Source of the DNA: JAFLCM01 sp046154665
GTDB lineage: Bacteria > Planctomycetota > Phycisphaerae > Phycisphaerales > UBA1924
Length of the DNA: 64,000 nt
Direction of reading: 5' to 3'
Assembly: GCA_046154665.1 (NCBI GenBank)
Contig: JBJXFG010000023.1
Location: 7,758-71,757, forward strand
Part shown: positions 41,361 to 49,382 of the stretch, piece after piece
How positions within the stretch are numbered: the stretch's first letter is position 1
How the letters are laid out: each line of letters opens with the position of its first letter
Notes under the pieces: model-generated
What the model was told of the DNA's origin: nothing
Seen by the model: the letters and a program-made list of their open reading frames with translations, nothing else
The model's database searches: none
Made by a program: the position numbers and the translations under genes

Positions 41361-41439
41361 TGCACCGGCCCTCGCTTGCGCTTCGGGTTCGTCGGCGGGC
41401 GTCGATCACGAACCCGGAGCGCAAGCGAGGGCCGGTGCA
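41361..41439. repeat. Near-perfect 32-bp inverted repeat
   Basis: Arms 41361-41392 and 41408-41439 match at 31 of 32 positions (arm begins TGCACCGGCCCTCGCTTGCG) with a 15-base loop. The inner part of the arms contains AACCCGGAGCG, related to REP family 2. It lies between the converging ends of the anti-sigma gene and the membrane protein gene and could act as a bidirectional transcription barrier. Confidence 0.85.
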
Positions 41440-41476
41440 CGGACTCCAAACGCGCGGGCATCACCTGGGATTCGCA

Positions 41477-41974
41477 TCACGCCGCGGACTTCACCGGCTC
41501 GGCAGGCCGCGAGATGGTGAACACCTGCGGCACAGACTTGCGCTCGACGATGATCTCGACCCGGGGAACGGGGCGCCGCGTGCCCTGGCCGGGTGTTACC
41601 GCTGCGTGGACACGGGCGGGCTGAGGGCCGGTCGGCCACGCGGATGGACGGAAGATCGCGGGGCTCGGCGGTGCCGACGGCGCGCTGGCGACGACCGGCG
41701 CCGGCGTCGCCAGAGGCACGATCACTTCCATCGCGGCCGAAACCCGGCGCCGGCGCCGCAAGAAATGAGCGTCGACCAGCAGCGCCGAAGCGGTCACGGC
41801 GGGCAGCACCAGCAACCCCAGCAAGCCGAGCAGTTGCAGCGTCGAGGCGCTCTTCACATCAAACAACGCGGCGGGGGCGAACTGGGCCGCGAGCGCCACC
41901 CCGATTGAGCCAACCCCGATCGCGCCCAAGACCACGTGTCGAGACCTCGATACCAGCGAATCCCAGATGCTCAT
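41477..41974 (-). CDS. Membrane protein of unknown function
   Basis: A 165-residue protein with two transmembrane helices (HVVLGAIGVGSIGVALAAQF and LQLLGLLGLLVLPAVTASAL), an Arg-rich cytoplasmic stretch (HFLRRRRRVS) and a Pro/Ala-rich tail ending VFTISRPAEPVKSAA. I recognise no family. Twenty-six bases upstream of its start a strong minus-strand terminator (42001-42023) stands in the leader. Confidence 0.55.
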   Translation of the reverse strand: MSIWDSLVSRSRHVVLGAIGVGSIGVALAAQFAPAALFDVKSASTLQLLGLLGLLVLPAVTASALLVDAHFLRRRRRVSAAMEVIVPLATPAPVVASAPSAPPSPAIFRPSAWPTGPQPARVHAAVTPGQGTRRPVPRVEIIVERKSVPQVFTISRPAEPVKSAA

Positions 41975-42313
41975 CCGTGCGCCTCGGGCTCTGCGGCGAC
42001 AAAAAAACGCCCGCCGCGGGCGTGAAAACCATGCGGAGACACGAGCACTTACTCGCGAACGTGGTCCTTCGGTCCGGCGGTCCTGGCCGGTTGAAGAAAC
42101 ATACCCCCGAAAGGGTGGGGGGACAAACGGGCGGATCAGAAAGGAAGCGATCTGTGGATATCGCACGGCACAAATCCCAAACACCACGCAGCTGCGTACC
42201 ACGCGGGCCGCCCCCGCTTCCCGTGTTTTCTGTATTGTCCACACCCTGTGAACCGTGCCCCCGACCTTGCCCCCGACCGCGCCCCCATCGAACACGTCAC
42301 AAGGGAGCCCGAC
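41975..42313. other. Divergent intergenic region with an isolated terminator
   Basis: A 339-base gap between a minus-strand membrane protein gene and bamA. It contains a minus-strand intrinsic terminator at 42001-42023 with no gene upstream of it, so a short RNA could be made from the minus strand between about 42200 and 42001. The upstream part of bamA's frame from a GTG at 42248 lies in this region but lacks a ribosome binding site. Confidence 0.5.
42001..42023 (-). terminator. Intrinsic terminator without an annotated upstream gene
   Basis: On the minus strand ACGCCCG and CGGGCGT form a 7-bp stem with a 3-base loop followed by seven T. It is an excellent rho-independent terminator, yet it stands upstream of the gene 41477-41974 and downstream of no recognised gene. 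It may end a small RNA or act as an attenuator for that gene. Confidence 0.8.
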
Positions 42314-44881
42314 TTGACTCGACCCGGCGGAAGGAACTGCCCAAGGCGAACGCACCCCCTTCACGCCGCGCCGACGCGCGCGGCGGTGATCGCCCTGCTC
42401 GCGGGGCTGGCGGTCACGCTCGAGGCGACGGCGCAGACATCCGCCCCGGCGGCCCCGCCCGCCGCCGCTTCCCCAGTGGCGCAACCTCCCGCCGCGCCCG
42501 AATCCGACCTCGACCCCGGCATCCCCGTCACGAACCCCTACGAGGGCCGCCCGGTCTCGAGCATCCGCCTTGAGGGCCTGACGCGCGTCAAGGAGCCGTT
42601 CATCCGCAACCAGCTCCGCACCGCCGAGGGGCGCCCGCTGGAGTGGGATTTGGTGCGTGAAGACTGCCGGCGCCTGCAGCGCCTGGGCGAGTTCCGCGGC
42701 GTCGCCGCCGATGTGGAAGTGCAGGCCGATCTTTCGGTGGTGGTGGTCTACAAGCTCACCGAGGCGCCGATCGTCAAGGACGTGCAGGTCGTCGGCAACC
42801 GCGAGATCCCCGACGAAGACATCATCCGCGTCACCAGCGAGATCGTGGCGCTGATCCGCGGCGTGCCCATCGACGATTACCGCGTCGCCCAGGGCCAGCG
42901 GGCCATCGAGAACCTCTACCGTGAAAAGGGCTACTACCAGGTCCAGGTCATCGTCGATGAATCCGAGCTCGCCGGCGACGGGACGATCCAGTACGTCGTG
43001 CGCGAGGGCGAGCGCACCCGCGTGACCGTCATCCGCTTCGAGGGCAACAACTCGATCGAATCGCGCAAGCTCCGCCCCGAGCTCAAGACCGAAGAAGCCA
43101 ACTGGTTTGTCACCGCGCCGCTGGATGAAGAGGTGCTCGACCGCGACGTGGCGGCGATCGTCAAGTTCTACCAGGACCGCGGCTATCTCGACGTCCGCGT
43201 GGGCCGGCGCGTCCAGCCCTCGCCCGACTCGAAGGAAGCCATCGTCACCTTCATCGTCGAAGAGGGCACGCGCTACACGCTGGGGACGCTGGAAATCAAG
43301 GGCCGCCCGCTGCCCAACGGCGATCCGGGCATGCTGACCGTCTTCACGCCGGAACAGCTCGCGGGCGTTGTCGAGCTCAAGCCCGGCGGCGTGTTCGGGC
43401 GGAAGGATGTCGACGCCGCCGTCGAGGCCGTGAAGAACGCGTACCTCAAGCTCGGCTATGTGGATGTGCAGGTGGGCAGCGAAGAGCTTCGTTCCGGCGA
43501 GGGCGGCCCCACGCCCGACGGCACCGGCCCGCGCGTCGACCTCCGCCTCTTTGTCCGCGAGGGCGAGCGCTTCAAGACCGGCCTCGTCGTCATCCAGGGC
43601 AACACGCTCACGCAGAGCAAGGTGATCCGGCGCGAAGTGACGGTGAAGCCCGACCGCTGGCTCGACGGCACCGAGGCGCAGAACACCGAGCGACGCCTCC
43701 GCAACAGCGGGCTCTTCGAGACCAACCCGCAGAACGGCCCACCGCCCAAGGTGACGGTCCAGCCCGAAGACCCCGAGAACCCCGGCTTCCGCGACGTGCT
43801 GGTCGAAGTCACCGAGACCGACACCGGCAGCATCAACTTCGGCGCCGCGGTGAGTTCCGATGCCAGCGTGTTCGGCGTCATCAACATCAACCAGCGCAAC
43901 TTCGACCTCGCCGACACCCCCGACAGCTTCGGGGAGTTCATCACCGGCAAGGCCTTCCGAGGCGCGGGGCAGAACTTCAACCTCAGCCTGCAGCCCGGCC
44001 TCGAGCAATCGAGCTATTCGCTGACCATCGGCGAACCGTCGTTCCTCGAATCGCCCTACGCCGTTTCGAACACCATCGCCTTCACCGACCGCGAGTACAA
44101 CGAGTACGACGAGCAGAGGATCAGCGAGCGGTTCCGCATCGGGCGGCGCTTCGGCGAGCGCTGGGCCGGCTCGCTGGCGTTCCGCGTGCAGGCCATCGAG
44201 ATCACCGACATCGAGAGTGACTCGCCGGTCGATGTGTTCGAGGTCGAGGGCGACAACTTCCTCACCGGCCTGGGCTTCGAGCTCACGCGGACCACCGTCG
44301 ACAACCGCATCCGCCCCACCGAGGGCACGCGCACCGAGCTGGGTGTCGAGCAGATCGGCGTCTTCGGCGGCGATTTCGACTTCACCCGGTTCACCGCCGA
44401 GCACACCTTCTTCCTGCCCATCGACGAGGACTATCTCGGGCGCAAGACGGTGCTGAGCGTCAAGACCCGCGGCGGCTACCTCGTGCCCGAGGGCGACGCC
44501 CCCATTTTCGAGCGCTTCTTCATGGGCGGCCGCAACTTCCGCGGTTTCGAGTTCCGCGGCATCGGCCCCTTGGGCATCCGCAACGACACCCAGCAGCTCG
44601 GCGACGAACACGTCGGCGGCGATTTCAGCTTCTTCCTCGGGCCGGAGATCGAGAAACCCATTTTCCAGGACGTGATCGCGGTCGTCGTCTTCGCCGACAC
44701 GGGCACGCTGAACAAAGACTTTTCGTTCGACCAGTATCGAGTGACGGTGGGCGCGGGCGTCCGGCTGTATGTGCCGGCGTTCGGCTCGGCTCCGCTGGCG
44801 TTCGACTTTGCGGTGCCGGTGGTGGATTTCGAGGGCGACGAGGACCAGTTGTTCTCGTTCGCGATTGATATCCCGTTCTGA
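42314..44881 (+). CDS. bamA: Outer-membrane protein assembly factor BamA (Omp85)
   Basis: About 855 residues. A signal peptide (AVIALLAGLAVTLEATAQT) and Pro/Ala linker precede POTRA domains (VSSIRLEGLTRVKEPFIRNQ, IVKDVQVVGNREIPDEDIIR, RVTVIRFEGNNSIESRKLRP, YTLGTLEIKGRPLPNGDP, FKTGLVVIQGNTLTQSKVIR; five in total) and the Omp85 barrel with the conserved FERFFMGGRNFRGFEFRGIG. The end FAIDIPF has the terminal Phe typical of barrel proteins. It inserts beta-barrels into the outer membrane. TTG at 42314 is chosen because AAGGGAG stands 6 bases before it; a GTG at 42248 would add 22 residues but has no such site. Confidence 0.93.
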   Translation: MTRPGGRNCPRRTHPLHAAPTRAAVIALLAGLAVTLEATAQTSAPAAPPAAASPVAQPPAAPESDLDPGIPVTNPYEGRPVSSIRLEGLTRVKEPFIRNQLRTAEGRPLEWDLVREDCRRLQRLGEFRGVAADVEVQADLSVVVVYKLTEAPIVKDVQVVGNREIPDEDIIRVTSEIVALIRGVPIDDYRVAQGQRAIENLYREKGYYQVQVIVDESELAGDGTIQYVVREGERTRVTVIRFEGNNSIESRKLRPELKTEEANWFVTAPLDEEVLDRDVAAIVKFYQDRGYLDVRVGRRVQPSPDSKEAIVTFIVEEGTRYTLGTLEIKGRPLPNGDPGMLTVFTPEQLAGVVELKPGGVFGRKDVDAAVEAVKNAYLKLGYVDVQVGSEELRSGEGGPTPDGTGPRVDLRLFVREGERFKTGLVVIQGNTLTQSKVIRREVTVKPDRWLDGTEAQNTERRLRNSGLFETNPQNGPPPKVTVQPEDPENPGFRDVLVEVTETDTGSINFGAAVSSDASVFGVININQRNFDLADTPDSFGEFITGKAFRGAGQNFNLSLQPGLEQSSYSLTIGEPSFLESPYAVSNTIAFTDREYNEYDEQRISERFRIGRRFGERWAGSLAFRVQAIEITDIESDSPVDVFEVEGDNFLTGLGFELTRTTVDNRIRPTEGTRTELGVEQIGVFGGDFDFTRFTAEHTFFLPIDEDYLGRKTVLSVKTRGGYLVPEGDAPIFERFFMGGRNFRGFEFRGIGPLGIRNDTQQLGDEHVGGDFSFFLGPEIEKPIFQDVIAVVVFADTGTLNKDFSFDQYRVTVGAGVRLYVPAFGSAPLAFDFAVPVVDFEGDEDQLFSFAIDIPF

Positions 44882-44932
44882 GCCCCCCGGCAGTTTCGAC
44901 GCGGAGGCGCGGAGTTCGCGGAGGGAATGACG

Positions 44933-44958
44933 GAGCCCCGTGCGCGAGCACGGGGCTC
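44933..44958. repeat. Perfect hairpin with GNRA tetraloop
   Basis: An 11-bp perfect stem (GAGCCCCGTGC) with loop GCGA stands between the bamA stop and the ATG at 44961. The outer part of the arm (GAGCCCCG) matches REP family 2. It could fold in RNA just before the asparaginase start. Confidence 0.75.
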
Positions 44959-44960
44959 GG

Positions 44961-46031
44961 ATGATGCGGACAGCCATGACTTCCCACGCCTCGCCAATCC
45001 TCGTCGGCTCATGGAACGCCGGGCCCGCCACCGCAAAGGCCGCCGCTCTGTTCGTCGCGGGCACGCCGATGCTCGACGCCGTCGTCGCCGGCATCGCGCT
45101 CATCGAAGACGATCCCGCCGAGATGTCCGTGGGCTACGGCGGATTGCCCAACGAAGAGGGCATCGTCGAACTTGACGGGGCGGTCATGGACGGACCGCGC
45201 CACAAGGCCGGCGCGGTGGCGGGCTTGAAGGGCGTGCGCCACGCCGCGGCGGTGGCGCTGAATGTGTTGCGGCGCACCGACCACGCGCTGCTGGTGGGCG
45301 AGGGCGCGCTCAAGTTCGCCCGCCAGTGCGGCTTCAAGGAAGAGGACCTCCTCACCGAGCAGGCCCGCGAGGCGTGGCTGCTGTGGAAAGCGAACCTGAG
45401 CATCCGCGACGGGTGGATCGGTCCCGACGATGTGGCGACAGACTTCGGCCACGCACGCTGGGCGGGGCATCACGCCAACCCGACACCCGGCGGACCGGGC
45501 GGCCCAGCCGACGGCACCGCGATCCTGCCAAAGCCTGGCGAATCAGGCGGCAGGCCCGCCGCACCTTTCACCTTCGGCACCGTCCACGTCTCGGCCCTCA
45601 CCGCGCCCGGCGGCGATCTGTGCAGCTGCACCTCGACCAGCGGGCTGTCGTACAAGATCCCGGGCCGCGCAGGCGACACGCCGATGATCGGCGCGGGGCT
45701 CTACACCGACAACGCGGCGGGCTCGGCCGGCTGCACGGGCCGCGGCGAAGCGACGATGCACAACGCCGCGTCCTATCACGCGGTGCTGATGATGGAGCAG
45801 GGCCGCACGCCGACAGAGGCGGCGCTGGAAGCGCTGCGGCGGATCGCGTCGCGCACGCTCGAGCGCCGGCTGCTCAGCGCGCCGGGCCGACCGTCGTTCA
45901 ACGTCACGCTGTACGCCGTGCGCAAAGACGGCGAGGTCGGCGCGGCGTCGATCCTGCCGGGGTACACGTTTGTGACGCAGATCGGCACGCAAACGACGCT
46001 GGGGCCGTGCCCGAGTGTGTTCATGCCGTAA
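44961..46031 (+). CDS. Glycosylasparaginase-family Ntn hydrolase
   Basis: About 356 residues of the N4-(beta-N-acetylglucosaminyl)-L-asparaginase family. The autoprocessing site is FGTVHVSALT with Thr as the future N-terminal nucleophile. Conserved substrate-binding segments CSCTSTSGLSYKIPGRAGDT and MIGAGLYTDNAAGSAGCTGR follow, with a start (ILVGSWNAGPATAKAAA) typical of the family. It cleaves GlcNAc-Asn or asparagine-type bonds. No signal peptide is evident. ATG at 44961 is the first after the hairpin; 44964 and 44976 are alternatives. The residue before the nucleophile is Gly rather than the common Asp. Confidence 0.88.
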   Translation: MMRTAMTSHASPILVGSWNAGPATAKAAALFVAGTPMLDAVVAGIALIEDDPAEMSVGYGGLPNEEGIVELDGAVMDGPRHKAGAVAGLKGVRHAAAVALNVLRRTDHALLVGEGALKFARQCGFKEEDLLTEQAREAWLLWKANLSIRDGWIGPDDVATDFGHARWAGHHANPTPGGPGGPADGTAILPKPGESGGRPAAPFTFGTVHVSALTAPGGDLCSCTSTSGLSYKIPGRAGDTPMIGAGLYTDNAAGSAGCTGRGEATMHNAASYHAVLMMEQGRTPTEAALEALRRIASRTLERRLLSAPGRPSFNVTLYAVRKDGEVGAASILPGYTFVTQIGTQTTLGPCPSVFMP

Positions 46032-46034
46032 CGG

Positions 46035-46170
46035 AACCCCGACCGTCAGGGAGGGGCTCGGGCGGGGTTCGGGGATCAGGGTTCGGGGTCCGGTCTTGAT
46101 CGCGCCTTGCCGAACCCCGAACCCCGGCTTCCGAACCCCGAGAAAGGCCCCTCCCTTACGGTCGGGGTTC
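46035..46170. repeat. REP-like inverted doublet, family 3
   Basis: A 25-base element (GAACCCCGACCGTCAGGGAG onward) at 46035-46059 and its inverted copy at 46147-46170 bracket 87 bases rich in GGTTCGGGG/CCCCGAACC that can pair further. The right copy supplies the last codons and stop of the oppD-like gene. A third copy lies inside the permease gene at 49082-49105. Confidence 0.8.
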
Positions 46171-47307
46171 TGTCAACGCGCCGTCGCGGCGGAACTCGAT
46201 CGACGGCCGCTGTTGGTTCGCCTCGGCGAACGGGCCGGAGCGCCACACACGCACCCAGTGCGGATGCACGCTGGACGCTTGGGCGCGGACGAGCGCGCTC
46301 CCGCCTCCCGCCGTTCCCGCCGGCGCCGTGTGCCCAGGCCACCATGCCCGCGCGTCCTTCCCCACCCCCTCCACGCCGCGCTCAAACTCGTCGCGGTCTT
46401 TCATCAAGTCCGCGATGGTGCTGAGCCTTCCTCGCGGCCCCCCGGTGCCCGCACTCACGCTCGGAATGCACCGGAGCAGCCCGCGCGTGTACGGGTGCAG
46501 CGGGCGCTCGAACAGGTCCGGCACGGTGGCGTATTCGACCACGCGCCCGCCGTACATCACGCACGCCACGTCGGCCTGTTCCGCCACCAGCCCAAGCGAG
46601 TGGGTAATCAGCACCACCCCGAGCCCGCGCTTCTCGCGCAGCGACGCAATCAGGTCCAGAATCTGCGCCTGGATGGTCACATCGAGGGCCGTGGTCGGCT
46701 CGTCGGCCAGCAGCACGCGCGGGCGGCACGCCAGGGCCATAGCGATCATGACGCGCTGCCGCATCCCGCCGGAAAACTCGTGGGGGTACGAACGCAGACG
46801 CCGCGCCGCGTCGGTGATGCCCACTTCGTCCATCGCCTTCTTGGCGAGTTCGACGGCGTCGGAGGCGGAGACCTTCTGGTGCAGCAGGATCGCCTCGATG
46901 ATCTGATCGCCGATGGTCAGCACCGGGTTGAGGCTGGTCATCGGCTCCTGGAAGATCATGGCGATGTCGCCGCCGCGGTAGGAACGCAAACGCTTCTCGG
47001 GAATCGAGAGCAGGTCGACGGGTTCGGCCGCATCGGGGTCTTGGTACAGAATCCGCCCTGATTCGTAGCGTGCGGGCGGCACGGGGTTGAGACGCAGCAC
47101 GCTCATGGCGGTAACCGACTTGCCACAGCCTGATTCCCCCACCACCGCGAGGGTCTGGCTGGGGAAGAGCGACCACGAGACAGCGTCAACCGCCGGGGGG
47201 CGCAAGGGCGCGTTCCTCTCGCCTTCGAAGCGCACGGTGAGATCGCGCACTTCGAGCAGCGGCTTGTGGCGCGGCGTGTCAGCGGGTGTGTTCGCGGCGT
47301 GGCTCAT
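46156..47307 (-). CDS. Peptide ABC transporter ATP-binding protein (OppD/DppD type)
   Basis: A 383-residue ATPase. Walker A is GESGCGKSV, the signature FSGGMRQRVMIAMAL, Walker B VLLADEPTTALD, and VLITHSLGLVAEQADVACVM the switch region. The C-terminal oligopeptide-transport domain (PLHPYTRGLLRCIPS) is present. The four Cys of a possible Fe-S cluster in some OppD are not evident. The last residues (TEPRP) and the stop codon are encoded by a REP-like repeat, so the original C-terminus may have been replaced. ATG at 47307 overlaps the permease stop. No OppF partner follows. Confidence 0.9.
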   Translation of the reverse strand: MSHAANTPADTPRHKPLLEVRDLTVRFEGERNAPLRPPAVDAVSWSLFPSQTLAVVGESGCGKSVTAMSVLRLNPVPPARYESGRILYQDPDAAEPVDLLSIPEKRLRSYRGGDIAMIFQEPMTSLNPVLTIGDQIIEAILLHQKVSASDAVELAKKAMDEVGITDAARRLRSYPHEFSGGMRQRVMIAMALACRPRVLLADEPTTALDVTIQAQILDLIASLREKRGLGVVLITHSLGLVAEQADVACVMYGGRVVEYATVPDLFERPLHPYTRGLLRCIPSVSAGTGGPRGRLSTIADLMKDRDEFERGVEGVGKDARAWWPGHTAPAGTAGGGSALVRAQASSVHPHWVRVWRSGPFAEANQQRPSIEFRRDGALTEPRP

Positions 47308-48254
47308 GCGGCCCTCGATTGAAGGCGGCTGCTCTGCCCGCCGCCCCCCCGCGCGGTGCGCTCCCCGGCCAGCGTCTGGCACGAGAGCACCATGAACATC
47401 ATGCACAGCCCCGGGAACACCGCCAGCCACCACGCGAAATCGCCGGCTTCCCCAGGCGCAAAGGCCAGCATGCGGCCCCACGAGGCGCGGTCCACCGGTG
47501 CGAGGTTGAGGTACGAAAGCGTCGCCTCAAACAGCACCGCCGAGGCGAACAGGTACGCGCTCTCGATCAGCGCCGGCCCGAGCGCCGAGGGAAGGATCGC
47601 CGTGCGCATGATCCTTAGTTCGGGCAACCCCGAGGCCCGCGCCGCCTCGACGAACAGCGACGACCGCACCCGCATCACTTCCGCCCGCGTCAGCCGCGCG
47701 ATCCCCGTCCACGTCACCGCGCCGATGAGCATCATGATCGCCCACGGCTCCTTCGGCAGCACATGGGCCCCCATCACCAGCAAAAACAGCAGCGGGATCG
47801 CCATAAAAATCTCGACCACGCGCATCACCACCACATCCACCCACCCACCGAGATAGCCCGCGAGCGTGCCCAACGTCACGCCGATGAGCAGCGCCACCCC
47901 CGCGCCCACAAGGCCCACCTCAAGCGCCGAGCGGCACGAGTGGATCAGGTTCGATAGCACGTCCTGGCCCAGCGAATCGGTGCCCAGCCAGTAGGCCCGC
48001 GGCGAAGCCTCGGGCGTGAACGGCCCCCGCGCGTCGTTGGTGGTCGAACCCGGAGGCAAGCGCCCGCAGTACGCCACACGCTCGGCGTGGCCCCACGGCA
48101 CCAGCCCCGACTTTCCCGCGGCGTCGGGCCCGTGCGCGATCACTGGCGCGAGCAGTCCCACCACAAAGAGCACGAGCAGCCACGCCCACGCCAGCCTCGC
48201 GCCCCAGCCAACGCCGCGCCACGATCCACCGGTGAGCGAGGGAACGTCACGCAC
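47304..48254 (-). CDS. Peptide ABC transporter permease (OppC/DppC type)
   Basis: A 316-residue permease with six transmembrane helices. The EAA loop (VEAARASGLPELRIMRTAIL) and the entry motif YWLGTDSLGQDVLSNLIHSC define DppC. An insertion (GPDAAGKSGLVPWGHAERVAY and following) enlarges the first periplasmic loop. GTG at 48254 is used because GGAGGA lies 6 bases upstream; it overlaps the OppB-type gene by 8 bases. It pairs with the OppB-type gene to form the channel. Confidence 0.88.
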   Translation of the reverse strand: MRDVPSLTGGSWRGVGWGARLAWAWLLVLFVVGLLAPVIAHGPDAAGKSGLVPWGHAERVAYCGRLPPGSTTNDARGPFTPEASPRAYWLGTDSLGQDVLSNLIHSCRSALEVGLVGAGVALLIGVTLGTLAGYLGGWVDVVVMRVVEIFMAIPLLFLLVMGAHVLPKEPWAIMMLIGAVTWTGIARLTRAEVMRVRSSLFVEAARASGLPELRIMRTAILPSALGPALIESAYLFASAVLFEATLSYLNLAPVDRASWGRMLAFAPGEAGDFAWWLAVFPGLCMMFMVLSCQTLAGERTARGGGGQSSRLQSRAA

Positions 48255-49377
48255 GGCGCGTCCTCCGATCGAGCACCTGGTACAGCACATCCGCCACCAG
48301 CACGCCCAGCACCGTCAGCACCCCCGCCACCAGCGTCGTGCCCATCAGCAGTTCACGGTCGCGCAGCGAGACGGCCTCCAGCACCAGCGACCCCATCCCC
48401 GGCAGCGAGAACACCTTCTCAACCACCACGCTGCCCGACAGCATCGCGGGCAGCGTCGCGCCGAACACGGTGACCAGCGGCAGCATCCCCGCGCGGAACG
48501 CGTGGTACACCACGACATCGCGCTCCGGCAACCCCTTGGCCCGCGCCGTCCGCACAAACGGCGCGCCGAGGTTGTCGAGCACGCCCAGCCGAACCAGGCG
48601 CGTGACGATCGCGATCCCGCCGTAAGCCTGGCACAGCACGGGCAGCACGAGGCGGTGGGCGCTGTCGAGGGCCCACCCTGGAACGAAGCGGCCCGCGCCA
48701 TCGAACGACGGCAGGAAGGGCATCGACGGCGCGTCCGCCGAGTGCAACTCGCCGGAGGGGAACCACCCAAGCATGTCACGCGAGGCGAACACCCCGACGA
48801 GAATCACGGCCATGCACACCGAGGGGACGGACCACAACAGCGCGAAGGTGCCGGAGATGCCGCGGTCGATCCACGTGCCGCGCTTCGCCGCCGAGAGGAT
48901 GCCGGCGGGGACGGCCACGGCGTACATGAGCGTGTACGCCAGAGTGTTGAGCAGCAGGGTGACGCCGATCGCCTCGCGCAGGCACGTCGAAACCGGCTGG
49001 TTGCGCATGAAGCTGAAACCCAGGTCAGGCCAGGCCAGACGGAGGGTGTTGGGGATGAGGGTGATGCCGGAAGCGGGGGAAGCCCCTCCCTCACGGTCGG
49101 GGTTCTGTGGCGCTGCGCCGAGTTTGATCGGACTGAGCTGGCCGAGCCAGTTGGCGTATTGCACGAGCACCGGCTTGTGCAGGCCGTAGCGTTCTTCGAG
49201 ATACTGGATGCGGCGTACGTCGCGCCCGCCCTCACCACCTTCGCCGCCGCCGAGCGCCGCGGCGAGCCCGCCCGACACCCCGCCCGGCGAGAACGACACG
49301 AGCAGGAACACCAGCAGCGTCAGCCCCAGCAGCGTGGGGACGGCCAGCAGCACGCGATTGAGCAATCGGGCGAGCAC
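48247..49377 (-). CDS. Peptide ABC transporter permease (OppB/DppB type) carrying an in-frame repeat
   Basis: A 376-residue permease. It starts LNRVLLAVPTLLGLTLLVFL and has the EAA loop VRTARAKGLPERDVVVYHAF; the end LVADVLYQVLDRRTRRA matches DppB. Between the first helix and the next, the segment PQNPDREGGASP is encoded by a copy of the family-3 REP-like element (49082-49105) read in frame. The family normally has a shorter loop here. GTG at 49377 is the start; no clear ribosome binding site. Confidence 0.88.
   Translation of the reverse strand: MLARLLNRVLLAVPTLLGLTLLVFLLVSFSPGGVSGGLAAALGGGEGGEGGRDVRRIQYLEERYGLHKPVLVQYANWLGQLSPIKLGAAPQNPDREGGASPASGITLIPNTLRLAWPDLGFSFMRNQPVSTCLREAIGVTLLLNTLAYTLMYAVAVPAGILSAAKRGTWIDRGISGTFALLWSVPSVCMAVILVGVFASRDMLGWFPSGELHSADAPSMPFLPSFDGAGRFVPGWALDSAHRLVLPVLCQAYGGIAIVTRLVRLGVLDNLGAPFVRTARAKGLPERDVVVYHAFRAGMLPLVTVFGATLPAMLSGSVVVEKVFSLPGMGSLVLEAVSLRDRELLMGTTLVAGVLTVLGVLVADVLYQVLDRRTRRA
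49082..49105. repeat. REP-like element, family 3, inside a gene
   Basis: A copy of the family-3 element lies inside the OppB-type gene and keeps the reading frame. It matches 46147-46170 at 23 of 24 positions in the same orientation. Confidence 0.85.
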
Positions 49378-49382
49378 GCCGC

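Noticed and set aside
41477..45103. A 1208-codon open frame on the minus strand antisense to bamA
   Set aside because: It is a high-GC shadow of the well-conserved bamA gene. Only its last 165 codons (41477-41974) lie outside bamA and look like a real protein.
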